Source: Bacteroidales bacterium
Lineage (GTDB): Bacteria; Bacteroidota; Bacteroidia; Bacteroidales; UBA932
Direction: 5' to 3'
Assembly (NCBI GenBank): GCA_017651465.1
Contig: JAGCCX010000066.1
Location: 1-59,233 of the forward strand
DNA: 59,233 nucleotides
In this document: piece after piece, positions 31,966 to 41,171 of the stretch
How positions within the stretch are numbered: position 1 is the first letter of the stretch
How the letters are laid out: the number at the start of each line of letters is the position of its first letter
The notes under the pieces: generated by a model
What the model saw: the letters and a program-made list of their open reading frames with translations, nothing else
What the model was told of the DNA's origin: nothing
Databases searched by the model: none
Translations under genes and position numbers: made by a program

Positions 31966-34900
31966 ATGAAACAAACATTTAAAGCACTGTTGCTGTCTCT
32001 GGCGGCAATGTTCTTTGTCGTGTCTGCCTACGCGCAGGTCACGACCGCTTCTCTCGGTGGCCGAGTCACCGATGCCGAGGGGGGGGCTATCCCCGGCGCC
32101 ACCATCGTGGCGGTCCATACCCCATCCGGTTCCCAGTACTATGCGATGACCAACAATGAAGGCCGTTACAGCATTACCGGTATGCGTACCGGCGGCCCTT
32201 ACACCGTTGAGGTGTCCTGCCTGGGTTATCACAAGGTAAACTTCACCGACGTCACTCTTCAGCTTGCCGAGGTATTCGCCCTGGACGCCGCCCTCAAGGA
32301 CGACGCGGAGCTTCTCAGCGAGGCTATAGTGATCTCTACGGCATCGTCCAAATTCCCCACCGAAAAGACGGGAGCCGCTACCAACATCAGCAACCGTGAA
32401 ATGATGAGTATGCCCACGGTCAACCGCACCATTACCGATATCACCCGCCTCTCTCCTTACGGCGGCAACGGAATGAGCTTCGCCGGTACCGACGGACGTA
32501 CTGCAAACTTCACAGTTGACGGTGCTAACTTCAACAACAACTTCGGTCTTTCTTCCGGTCTTCCCGGCGGCGGCAATCCTATCTCCATCGACGCTCTCGA
32601 GGAACTCCAGGTTGTTATTTCCCCTTACGATGTACGCCAGACCAACTTCAAGGGAGGCGGCGTGAACGCCATCACCAAGAGTGGTACCAACACCTTCAAG
32701 GGCACCGCTTACGTATATCACCGCAACGAGAATATGCGCGGCAGCACGGTCAACGGAGTCGACATCTCCGGCGCCCGCGACACCGACCGCAACACCACTT
32801 ACGGTATGACCCTCGGCGGCCCCATCATCAAGAACAAGCTGTTCTTCTTCGTCAACTTCGAGTACTCCCAGACCCCTTCGGTGGCTATACGCTGGAGAGG
32901 TTCCGTTGACGGCAAGGGTATCGAGTCCCAGAATATTTCTTACTGTACTCTCGAGGACCTTGCAAGGGTTCAGGAGCATATGAAGACCAAGTACAACTAC
33001 GACACTGGTTCGTACACCGATTTCCCCGCCGACCAGAACAATATGAAGGCTCTCGCCCGTATTGACTGGAACATCAACGACAAGCATCACCTTGCTCTCC
33101 GTTACAACTACACCAACAATCTGATATGGAACGGCCCCAACGCCTCTTCGATGGACGGCGGCACCCGTTCTCCGTATTCCCGTACTTCGCTCTACTCGAT
33201 GGCCTTCGCCAACACGATGTACTCGATGAACAACCGCGTCCACACCGGTTCCATCGACCTTAACAGCCGTCTGGGCGACAACCTGAGCAACCAGTTCCTC
33301 GCCACCTTCTCCAAGCTCGACGACGTGCGCGGCTCCAATTCGGCCGACTTCCCGTTCATCGACATCCAGGACGGCACCGGCAACAATATCCAGTATATGT
33401 CGCTCGGCTATGAGCTCTTTACCTGGAACAACGCCGTGAACAACACCGTGGCCAATGTCAAGGACGATATCATCTGGTATGCAGGCAACCATAAGGTTAC
33501 CGCTGGCGTAAGCTACGAGTATCAGATGGCCGACAACCAGTATATGCGTAACGGTACCGGTTATTACCGCTACGGCAGCGTCGACGACTTCATCAGCGGC
33601 GCCACCCCCGAGGTCGTGGCCCTTACCTACGGCTACATCAAGGACGGCACCAACGTTCCCGAGTTCGCCCCCGCGGCCAGGGTACAGTTCCACAAGCCCG
33701 GCGTGTACATTCAGGACGAATGGGCAGCTACCGAGCGCCTCAAGATTACCGCCGGCGTGCGTCTGGACGGTCTGTTCTTCGACAACGGAGACCTTATGAC
33801 CAACGCCGCCATCAAGAATCTTGACTACTATCCTCTGACCTACGGCTATGAGCTTCAGCACATCGACACCGGTGTGTGGCCTACCGCCAACCTTACCATT
33901 TCGCCCCGTATCGGCTTCAGCTGGGATGTCCTTGGCGACAAGAGCCTGAAGGTGCGCGGCGGTACCGGTCTTTTCTCCGGCCGTATTCCTCTGGTGTTCT
34001 TCACCAATATGCCTACCAACGGCGGTCTGGTCCAGTACAGGGCCGCCCTCAACGCCAAGAGCAAGATCGGCGACAATCTGGTTGATATGACCCAGTTCAA
34101 GGGCGGCGTGCTCACCAGGGAAGAGCTCTACAACAAGCTCATCGGTATGGGTCTGCCCGCTACTGCAAGTCCCGAGTCAGGCACCGTGCCTTCTTCCATT
34201 GCTGCCGTGGATCCTAAGTTCAGGATGCCTCAGGAGTGGAAGACTTCGCTCGCCCTTGACTATAGCTTCCCCACATCCTTCCCGTTCAGCGTGTCGGTAG
34301 AGGGTATGTTCAACAAGACAGTCAACGACGTTACGATGACCGACTGGAGTATGAAGCCGGTCGAGAGCTTCGTGACCTTCAACGGCGCTGACAACCGTCC
34401 TGTCTATCCTGGCGACTTCCGCAGCACCACCAAGGCATTCGTGCTGAGCAATACGGCCCTGGGTTACGGCTGGAGCGGCAACGTGTCCGTGAAGATGCAG
34501 CCCATCCCCGAGGTCGACCTGTACGCAGCATACACCCACGTAGCCCGTTACGAGGTTACCGGTATGCCCGGTTCCGATGCCGAGTCGGCCTTCACCTATG
34601 TGCCTACCGTCAAGGGTCCCAACTACATCAAGCTCCACAGCTCGCAGTACGTGACTCCCGACCGTGTGATTGCATCCGCAACCCACAACGATCATAGCGG
34701 CAATCACTTCAGCCTCATCTACGAGGCCTGGAGGGGCGGCTACAACTATTCTTATATGCTTGCCAACGATATGAACGGCGACGGATATCAGTACGACGCC
34801 CTCTATATCCCTACCGACCAGCAGATTGCCAACCGTGAGTTCCGTTTCGTGTCGGACGGCGACCGCGACCGCTTCATCGACTTCGTCAACAACGACTCAT

Positions 34901-35268
34901 ACCTGAGCTCCCACAAGGGCCAGTACGCTGAGCCTTACGCTGTGTTCTCACCTTGGGTGCACCGTCTGGACTTCGCTTACAAGCACGACTTCAAAGTGAA
35001 CATCGGCAACTCCACCAACATCCTTCAGCTCAGCGCCGACATCAAGAACATCCTCAACCTGTTCAACAACAGCTGGGGCGTGTCCAAGAGTATGAACTCC
35101 AACCTCAACGAAGGCCGTATCCTCAAGTTCGAGGGTGCCGATGCCGAAGGCTATGCTACATTCTCCACTCCTTCCGCCGTATCCGGCAAAACCGTAACCT
35201 GGGCTCCTGTCTATTCGATCGGCCAGTGCTGGTATGCTTCCGTCGGAATTAAATATATGTTCAACTAA
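31966..35268 (+). CDS. TonB-dependent receptor, Oar-like with CarboxypepD_reg domain
   Basis: 1100 aa. A signal peptide ends near AYAQ (residue 24). Residues about 25-115 are a carboxypeptidase regulatory-like domain (LGGRVTDAEGGAIPGATIVA). The plug follows with TDGRTANFTVDGANFNNNFG and GGGVNAITKSGTNTFKGTAY, typical of Oar-like receptors. The rest is the outer-membrane barrel, ending in a terminal aromatic strand (YASVGIKYMFN). It imports a ligand across the outer membrane using TonB energy. No SusD partner follows; the next gene is an OB-fold lipoprotein 18 bp downstream, so the ligand may be nucleic acid or a nucleotide-containing polymer. Ligand is inferred from neighbours. Confidence 0.9.
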   Translation: MKQTFKALLLSLAAMFFVVSAYAQVTTASLGGRVTDAEGGAIPGATIVAVHTPSGSQYYAMTNNEGRYSITGMRTGGPYTVEVSCLGYHKVNFTDVTLQLAEVFALDAALKDDAELLSEAIVISTASSKFPTEKTGAATNISNREMMSMPTVNRTITDITRLSPYGGNGMSFAGTDGRTANFTVDGANFNNNFGLSSGLPGGGNPISIDALEELQVVISPYDVRQTNFKGGGVNAITKSGTNTFKGTAYVYHRNENMRGSTVNGVDISGARDTDRNTTYGMTLGGPIIKNKLFFFVNFEYSQTPSVAIRWRGSVDGKGIESQNISYCTLEDLARVQEHMKTKYNYDTGSYTDFPADQNNMKALARIDWNINDKHHLALRYNYTNNLIWNGPNASSMDGGTRSPYSRTSLYSMAFANTMYSMNNRVHTGSIDLNSRLGDNLSNQFLATFSKLDDVRGSNSADFPFIDIQDGTGNNIQYMSLGYELFTWNNAVNNTVANVKDDIIWYAGNHKVTAGVSYEYQMADNQYMRNGTGYYRYGSVDDFISGATPEVVALTYGYIKDGTNVPEFAPAARVQFHKPGVYIQDEWAATERLKITAGVRLDGLFFDNGDLMTNAAIKNLDYYPLTYGYELQHIDTGVWPTANLTISPRIGFSWDVLGDKSLKVRGGTGLFSGRIPLVFFTNMPTNGGLVQYRAALNAKSKIGDNLVDMTQFKGGVLTREELYNKLIGMGLPATASPESGTVPSSIAAVDPKFRMPQEWKTSLALDYSFPTSFPFSVSVEGMFNKTVNDVTMTDWSMKPVESFVTFNGADNRPVYPGDFRSTTKAFVLSNTALGYGWSGNVSVKMQPIPEVDLYAAYTHVARYEVTGMPGSDAESAFTYVPTVKGPNYIKLHSSQYVTPDRVIASATHNDHSGNHFSLIYEAWRGGYNYSYMLANDMNGDGYQYDALYIPTDQQIANREFRFVSDGDRDRFIDFVNNDSYLSSHKGQYAEPYAVFSPWVHRLDFAYKHDFKVNIGNSTNILQLSADIKNILNLFNNSWGVSKSMNSNLNEGRILKFEGADAEGYATFSTPSAVSGKTVTWAPVYSIGQCWYASVGIKYMFN

Positions 35269-35286
35269 TCAAGAAGTACAGGCAAT

Positions 35287-37446
35287 ATGAAACTCAAGAA
35301 TTTATTCATCGCCCTTGCATCTTTCGTGTTTGTGTTCGCAGCTTGCGAGAAGGAAGATGCCACTTCTCTTGAAAGCATCCAGCTGGACAAAACATATCTG
35401 TCCATTCCCGCCTCCGGCGGCGATGCAGTCCTCAATATCAAAGCCTCGCAGCCTTGGTCTCTGGCTAAGGATATCCTTATTGACAAGGATAACAAAGTTT
35501 ACGGTGAGCTTCCCGCCTGGCTTACCGCATCCGCAGTTTCCGGCGGCGCGGGTGAAAGCAAAGTCACCTTCCACGCCGATGCAATCGACGGCGGCCGCGA
35601 GCAGGAACTCCACATCCTCGTGGGTTCCGGCGAGAGCCAGGTAACTCAGTATATCATCGTACGCCAGGGCGAGCTCAAGCCGGTCGAAGCTACTTGCGCT
35701 GAGATCAAGACTATGCCCGACGGTAAGAATGTCCGTGTCACCGCCACTATTACCGGCTGGGCTTCCAACGCCGAAAGATACGGTAATATGTGGATTAACG
35801 ACGGAACTACCGAAGGTGACATCCAGATTTACGGTATGGCCGACAAAGACGGTAAACTTCAGAACAATCCTATCGCATCCTGGGGTCTTGACATCGGTGA
35901 CATTATCACAGTCGAGGGTCCTAAATCTACCTACAACACTACCATAGAGCTTGTCGACGTTACCGTGCTTGAGGTTGTCAAGGCTCTTCTCAAGCTTGAC
36001 ACCGAATCGCTGGATGTTGACAAAGATGGCAAGGAATTCGTCGTCAAAGCTGCTTACAAGGGCAATGGTACGTTTGTAAATCCTAATGTGGACTGGATTT
36101 CCCTGGTTTCGATGGAATACGTTCAGGGCGTTCCTTCCAAACTGGAGCCCAACCCTGCCGACACTGCAGTCGTAAAGCTTCGCGTAGCGGCCAATGAAAC
36201 CGTTAAGCCTCGTACCGGCACCGTGACCTTCAGCTCCGAGAGTGCCGACGGTTCTACCGCTATGGACGTTACTGTCAAGCAGGGCGCCAACGCTCCTGAC
36301 CTCAGCACCATCGCCGAGGGCGTCAAGGCCGGTTACGGCCACGTCAAGGGCCGCATAATGGCCATCTGCAAGCGCGGCTACATTCTAGCCGACGAGACCG
36401 GCGCATTCCTCGCGTACTACGGCTCCAAGTTCAAGCCCGAGAATTACAAGCTCGGCGACGAGATCGAGATTATAGACGAATTCGGCCACTACAACTTCGG
36501 TCTGCAGATGAGCTGCGACGGAAAGGACGGATTCATCCTCGAAGAGAAGGTCTCCGAGGGCAGCGGCTCCGTAACTTATCCTACTCCCAAGGTGCTCGAC
36601 AAGAACGCACTTGCCGCTCTTGTAGAGTCCATCAAGGGCAAGAGCTCCAGCGTCGAGAATTGCATCCCCGTCGAGTATGTGCAGCTGACCGGAACTCCCA
36701 AGAAGAACGGCAGCTATATCAACGTCTATCTTGACGGATACACCGACGCCGACATTTCTGGCTATCAGCTTCCCGCCCAGTTCGACCTGAACACCGTGCT
36801 GGACAAGAAGGTCACTATCCGCGGTTACACCCAGTCCATCTCCGGCGGCAGCCATCTCAATATCGTCTTTACCGAAATGGTTGAGGGCGAGGCTGAGGTG
36901 CCTACCATCGAGTACACCGACCTGAGCACCATCATCGCCCTTGCCGACAAGGCCGAGTTCACTCTTACCGGAGTTACGGCTGCCAAGGGCAACAAGGGTG
37001 TGGTGGTAACCGACGGCAAGACCGGTTTCTATGTGTACAGCCCCGCCACTACTCCTGCCGTGGGCGACATAGTGACTGTATCCGGCACCAAGACCACTTT
37101 CTACAATCTGGTCGAGTCCAACCAGGGCGCTACCGTTACCGTGGTTGAAAGCGGTGCGGCCGTCCCCGAGCTTGTGGCGACCGATGTCACCTCCACTTTC
37201 GATGCTTATCCCGACAGCGTGCACGCATCCGAGTACATCTCCTTCACCGGCACTTACCAGACCAACGGCAGCAATGTCAATGTTACCGTAGATGGAGCCT
37301 CCAAGCGTACCGGAAGCCTCCAGGGCTCGGTTCTCGACCCTAAGTACGATGGCAAGAAGGTCAAGGTGTCCGGTTACTATATCGGTACATCCGGCACGGG
37401 CGGCATCTACTTCGTCCTGATCGCAACCAAGATCGAGCAGCTTTAG
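35287..37446 (+). CDS. Multi-domain lipoprotein with BACON and OB-fold-like domains
   Basis: 719 aa. Lipobox AAC near residue 20. Residues 30-130 are a BACON domain (LSIPASGGDAVLNIKASQPW). Then come OB-fold-like units: about 135-235 (VRVTATITGWASNAERYGNM), a second BACON-like domain about 240-340, then OB-like units about 350-430, 440-540, 545-625 and 630-719 with repeated GYILADETGAFLAYYG and KVKVSGYYIGTSGTGG type strands. OB folds commonly bind nucleic acids, and this would be a surface-exposed binder replacing SusD. A strong rho-independent hairpin follows at 37464-37498. Domain assignment is by pattern, so individual borders are approximate. Confidence 0.72.
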   Translation: MKLKNLFIALASFVFVFAACEKEDATSLESIQLDKTYLSIPASGGDAVLNIKASQPWSLAKDILIDKDNKVYGELPAWLTASAVSGGAGESKVTFHADAIDGGREQELHILVGSGESQVTQYIIVRQGELKPVEATCAEIKTMPDGKNVRVTATITGWASNAERYGNMWINDGTTEGDIQIYGMADKDGKLQNNPIASWGLDIGDIITVEGPKSTYNTTIELVDVTVLEVVKALLKLDTESLDVDKDGKEFVVKAAYKGNGTFVNPNVDWISLVSMEYVQGVPSKLEPNPADTAVVKLRVAANETVKPRTGTVTFSSESADGSTAMDVTVKQGANAPDLSTIAEGVKAGYGHVKGRIMAICKRGYILADETGAFLAYYGSKFKPENYKLGDEIEIIDEFGHYNFGLQMSCDGKDGFILEEKVSEGSGSVTYPTPKVLDKNALAALVESIKGKSSSVENCIPVEYVQLTGTPKKNGSYINVYLDGYTDADISGYQLPAQFDLNTVLDKKVTIRGYTQSISGGSHLNIVFTEMVEGEAEVPTIEYTDLSTIIALADKAEFTLTGVTAAKGNKGVVVTDGKTGFYVYSPATTPAVGDIVTVSGTKTTFYNLVESNQGATVTVVESGAAVPELVATDVTSTFDAYPDSVHASEYISFTGTYQTNGSNVNVTVDGASKRTGSLQGSVLDPKYDGKKVKVSGYYIGTSGTGGIYFVLIATKIEQL

Positions 37447-37463
37447 TCTGTCAGCACTTATTG

Positions 37464-37505
37464 AACGGCCGGCCGGATCTCAGATTCAGCCGGCCGTTTC
37501 GTTTT
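37464..37505 (+). terminator. Rho-independent terminator after the OB-fold lipoprotein
   Basis: AACGGCCGGC at 37464-37473 and GCCGGCCGTT at 37489-37498 form a perfect 10-bp stem, followed by TCGTTTT. It separates the first two genes of the locus from the next transcription unit. Confidence 0.75.
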
Positions 37506-37506
37506 C

Positions 37507-37549
37507 GCCGCCCTGCCCCGTGCGCTAGCGAAGGCGGGGTTTGGGCGGC
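37507..37549. terminator. Second hairpin downstream of the terminator
   Basis: GCCGCCC (37507-37513) pairs with GGGCGGC (37543-37549) and CCCCG (37516-37520) with CGGGG (37535-37539). No T run follows. It may back up the preceding terminator or protect the transcript end. Confidence 0.4.
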
Positions 37550-37604
37550 TGGGGCGGAATTGCGAAACTAGTGGGGACAAATTGCAATTGTTCTGAAAAA
37601 ATTC

Positions 37605-37612
37605 TATATTTG
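37605..37612 (+). promoter_or_regulatory. Bacteroidetes -7 box for the second unit of the locus
   Basis: TATATTTG with a TTG at about 37583, 20 bp upstream, as -33 element. It starts the tightly packed run from 37653 to 48437. Confidence 0.65.
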
Positions 37613-37652
37613 AAAATCTAAAAAGGACAATTGTATAAAATAACACGTTATT

Positions 37653-40016
37653 ATGAAATTCAAAGGATTGTTTATCGCTTTGGCTGCTGCTGTGGCTTCA
37701 TTGCTTGTGGCATGCCAGAAGGAAAAACCCGTTTTTGGTATCTCTGTTGACAAGGATGTCATAGAATTCACCCAGAGCGGAGGACAGGCTCAGGTGCAAG
37801 TTACCACCGCACAGGCTTGGAATGTGAGCATTCCTGCCGATGCGAAGGAGTGGCTTTCCGTCGAGCCCACAAGCGGCACCGGCAATGCCCTCGTCACTTT
37901 TACCGCCAAAGCCAATGACGGCAAGGACCGCAAGACCGGACTTAAGATCAATGCGGGCATGGCCGGCTATGTGGCCATAACTGTCTCCCAACCCGGCTCT
38001 CTCAAGCCCGGTGACGGTCTTACTCCCGAAACCGCCTGGAGCGCCAGCGAGGCTAATGCCTGGATCAAGGCCAATCTCGCCGACAAAGAAGTCACTTCAA
38101 CCAAGTATTATGTCAAGGGCATAATCCACAAGGTGCAGACTACCTTCGAGGCCAGCGGTAATTATGGTAATGCCGTATTCTTTATTTCCGATGACGGAAA
38201 GGCAGCTTCCGATGATTTTGAGGCCTACCAGGTTTATTATCTTGGCGGCCGCCAGTGGAAGAAGGGAGATACTGAAGTACAGGTCGGCGACGAAGTGATT
38301 CTCTACGGCCCCGTCACCCTCTTTGGCTCAACCGCCGAGACTTCCGGCAAAGGCGCGGCTTACATTTACAGCCTCAACGGCGTTACCGATGGTGGTAACG
38401 TCGAGCCTGAAGATCCTACCAAGGTGCAGCAGATTACCTGCGCCGAGTTTATCTCCAAGGCCGATCCCAATACTACCTACCGCCTGGTTGGCAAGGTCAC
38501 TTCGGACGTCAACACCAAGTACTGTTCCTTCGACTTGAACGACGGCACTGCCACCGTGGTGGTATGGACCGTCAACAATGCCGCCGACTGGTCAAGCAAG
38601 GTCAAGAAGGGCGGTACCGTAACCGTGCGCGGCAAGTACCTCCGCTACGAGAGCAACGGTAGCGTTAAGCACGAGATGGTGGATGCCTACATCGAGGCGT
38701 TCACGGAAGGTTCCGACCAGCCCGCCGAGACGGTTACCGGCACGGTGGCCCAGATCATAGAAGTACCCGACGGTACATCCGTGATTATCCCCGAATCGAC
38801 GGTGATGGCCATTTCCAAGCAAGGCATCGTGGTCAGCGACGGCACCGCCAACGTGTATCTGTATTTCGATGCCAAGAACAACGAGACCGTACCTTCCGTG
38901 GCAATCGGCGACAAAGTAAAGGTGGAGGCCCAGAAGGATTTCTATGGGGGCGTGCCCGAGCTCAAGGCACCCAAGGTCACCAAGCTTTCTTCCGGAAGCG
39001 CCGTTACTTATCCCGAGCCCAAGGACCTGAACTCCTTGGCCGCCAGCTACAATTCCGCCGTGACCGAGTTCGTGAAGATGACCGGCAAGCTCATCATCTC
39101 CGGCAACTATGTGAACATTGAGATTGACGGCGTGGATCCGAACACCAAGATGGGTTCCGTCTCCGCTCCGCTCGATGCTCTCGGAGCCGCTTCGTTCGAC
39201 GGCAAGAAAGTCACCGTCAAGGGTTACTTCAGCGGCATCACCGGCAGCGGCAAGTATATCAACGTGGTGGCCACCGAGATCGCTCCCGCCGACCCCAACG
39301 CCAAGTACTGCAGCGTATCTCCCGATACCATAAGTGCCAAGGCCGACCAGACCTCCGCAACTTTCAGCATTTCCTCCAACGCTGCCTGGGAAGCCACTTC
39401 CGACAATGCCGACTTCACCCTTTCTCCTGCATCGGGAACCGGTGATGCGACGGTTACCGTAAGCTTTGCAGCCAACGGCACCGATGCCGCCAAGGTGGCC
39501 CATATCACTGTTGCCTGCGCCGAAGCCGGCGTGAACGCAACCGTTACCGTCACCCAGGCCAAACCTTCGAGCGGCGAGGCTCTCACTATCAGTGTCGACT
39601 TCACCAAGGAAGACACCAACCTGCCACAGGCAAGCGCCAACGGCAAGCAGGACGGCACCTATACCGTTGATGGATATACATTCACCCTGCACGCCGCTGA
39701 CAAGTACTATCAGGCCAAATCGAACGATTCCTACTACCTGCTTATCGGCAAGAAAGATTCTTATATCCAGTTCCCGGCCATCGAGGGCAAGGCACTTACC
39801 AAAGTCCAGTTCCTCACCGGCGCAGCTGCTTCCGAGAATGTTATCGGCGACATAGCCAAGGCAGACGGTACCCGCCTGAATGTTAACGACGAGAAGTTGA
39901 AGAAGGGGACGGACTATTCTTGGGATGTTGCCGGCGAGCCCGGGGCTGCATACCGCTTTGTGGTGACCAACGCCTACAACGCCCAGTTCCAGAAACTCAC
40001 CCTTATTTACGAGTAA
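37653..40016 (+). CDS. BACON/OB-fold lipoprotein with C-terminal lectin-like domain
   Basis: 787 aa. Lipobox VAC near residue 21. BACON domain at about 25-115 (ISVDKDVIEFTQSGGQAQVQ). OB-like units follow at about 125-235 (YVKGIIHKVQ), 246-345 (YRLVGKVTSDVNTKYCSFDL) and 355-540. A second BACON domain at about 550-640 (ISAKADQTSATFSISSNAAW). The last ~145 residues contain a beta-sandwich-like segment (YQAKSNDSYYLLIGKKDSYI). Its domain style is shared with 35287-37446. A surface binder of nucleic acid or another polymer is inferred. First gene of the operon; the endonuclease starts 3 bp later. Confidence 0.72.
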   Translation: MKFKGLFIALAAAVASLLVACQKEKPVFGISVDKDVIEFTQSGGQAQVQVTTAQAWNVSIPADAKEWLSVEPTSGTGNALVTFTAKANDGKDRKTGLKINAGMAGYVAITVSQPGSLKPGDGLTPETAWSASEANAWIKANLADKEVTSTKYYVKGIIHKVQTTFEASGNYGNAVFFISDDGKAASDDFEAYQVYYLGGRQWKKGDTEVQVGDEVILYGPVTLFGSTAETSGKGAAYIYSLNGVTDGGNVEPEDPTKVQQITCAEFISKADPNTTYRLVGKVTSDVNTKYCSFDLNDGTATVVVWTVNNAADWSSKVKKGGTVTVRGKYLRYESNGSVKHEMVDAYIEAFTEGSDQPAETVTGTVAQIIEVPDGTSVIIPESTVMAISKQGIVVSDGTANVYLYFDAKNNETVPSVAIGDKVKVEAQKDFYGGVPELKAPKVTKLSSGSAVTYPEPKDLNSLAASYNSAVTEFVKMTGKLIISGNYVNIEIDGVDPNTKMGSVSAPLDALGAASFDGKKVTVKGYFSGITGSGKYINVVATEIAPADPNAKYCSVSPDTISAKADQTSATFSISSNAAWEATSDNADFTLSPASGTGDATVTVSFAANGTDAAKVAHITVACAEAGVNATVTVTQAKPSSGEALTISVDFTKEDTNLPQASANGKQDGTYTVDGYTFTLHAADKYYQAKSNDSYYLLIGKKDSYIQFPAIEGKALTKVQFLTGAAASENVIGDIAKADGTRLNVNDEKLKKGTDYSWDVAGEPGAAYRFVVTNAYNAQFQKLTLIYE

Positions 40017-40019
40017 TAC

Positions 40020-41162
40020 ATGCTGAAACGCTTCGCCTATATAGGTGCGGTCTTGTTATCCGCTTTCTTCCTCCTTGCCTCTTGTGGCAAGGAGGAAGAG
40101 CGGATTCCTGTGCTGACTTTGCCCTCCACTATGGTCTCTTCTTCCGGTGGCGAACAGACGCTTTCCGTCGCCGCCGAAAGCTCCTGGAAGCTTAGTGTCG
40201 ATTATTTGGAGGGCGGCTCGGGATGGATTACCACCAGCGCCGCTTCGGGTAACGGATTTGAAAGCGTTACCGTTACGGTTGCCGCCAACGAGACCGACTC
40301 TCCCCGCAAGGCAAAGCTGAGGCTGGATACCCGTGCCCACTCGGTCAATCTGGAAATTACCCAATCTGCCAACGTATCGCATAGTTTCCCGAGCTGGATG
40401 ATGGAACTTCCGTCTCCCCAGGACAACGACGACCTGATGTTTTTTATCCACGACATGAAGGGCGGTACTTACGTGGACATGGCCACAAGCGGTACCCGCA
40501 ACTGGTCGTTCTACTGGGACAGCAAGAATTATGTATCCATCTGGGTGGCATATCCTCTTAACGCCGGTTTGCTCGAAGGCAATTATGGCCGTTACGACAT
40601 CTTCATCGACGATCCCATCCTGACGGATTTGAAGTTGAAGCAACCTTATCTGACAGGCGGCTCGTATGGAGGAGGCTGGACCAGGGGACATCAGATTCCG
40701 TCGGCGGACAGGCAGAAGGCTGCCTCTAACAAGTCTACTTTCTATGCTACCAATATGACACCCCAGCAATATGATTTCAACGGGGAGATTTGGGCTAATC
40801 TGGAAAGTAAGGTGCGCACCTATGCCAAGAACTGCGACACTCTGTATGTCTGTACAGGCTGCGATATCCGTTCGCCCCTTGGCTATACAGGCGACAAGAG
40901 CGGCGTTTCCGTAGCTATCCCGTCGGCATATTTTAAGGCTCTCCTTAGGCGCAAGGGCAACGATTGGTCGGCAGTCGGTTACTACCTGCCGCACACCAAG
41001 GACATTTCAAACAACAGTTTCCAAAACTACTCCATGTCCATCGAGGCGCTGGAGAAGAAGACCGGCCTTGATTTCTTTGCCAATCTGCCGGCATTTCTCG
41101 GGAAAGACAAAGCAGCGGCCATAGAAGGGGCCGATCCTAACTCTACACTTATCAACTGGTAA
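40020..41162 (+). CDS. BACON-anchored DNA/RNA non-specific endonuclease lipoprotein
   Basis: 380 aa. Lipobox ASC (Cys22). BACON domain at about 30-116. The beta-beta-alpha-metal (Serratia-type) nuclease domain follows: TRGHQIPSADRQ at 221-232 with catalytic His224, FYATNMTPQ (241-249), and FNGEIWANLESKVR with the metal ligand Asn254 and Glu262, then LYVCTG. The usual DRGH motif has Thr instead of Asp at 221. It probably cleaves DNA or RNA at the cell surface. It sits between two other lipoprotein genes with 3- and 9-bp gaps. Confidence 0.85.
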   Translation: MLKRFAYIGAVLLSAFFLLASCGKEEERIPVLTLPSTMVSSSGGEQTLSVAAESSWKLSVDYLEGGSGWITTSAASGNGFESVTVTVAANETDSPRKAKLRLDTRAHSVNLEITQSANVSHSFPSWMMELPSPQDNDDLMFFIHDMKGGTYVDMATSGTRNWSFYWDSKNYVSIWVAYPLNAGLLEGNYGRYDIFIDDPILTDLKLKQPYLTGGSYGGGWTRGHQIPSADRQKAASNKSTFYATNMTPQQYDFNGEIWANLESKVRTYAKNCDTLYVCTGCDIRSPLGYTGDKSGVSVAIPSAYFKALLRRKGNDWSAVGYYLPHTKDISNNSFQNYSMSIEALEKKTGLDFFANLPAFLGKDKAAAIEGADPNSTLINW

Positions 41163-41171
41163 CCCACGAAT

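Noticed and set aside
31885-33861. Long minus-strand open frame opposite the first TonB receptor
   Set aside because: It lies wholly antisense to a clear receptor gene, has the composition expected from reversed GC-rich codons, and begins and ends without a promoter or family motif. The same holds for long antisense frames at 53229-54581, 19387-20409 and 8061-8891.
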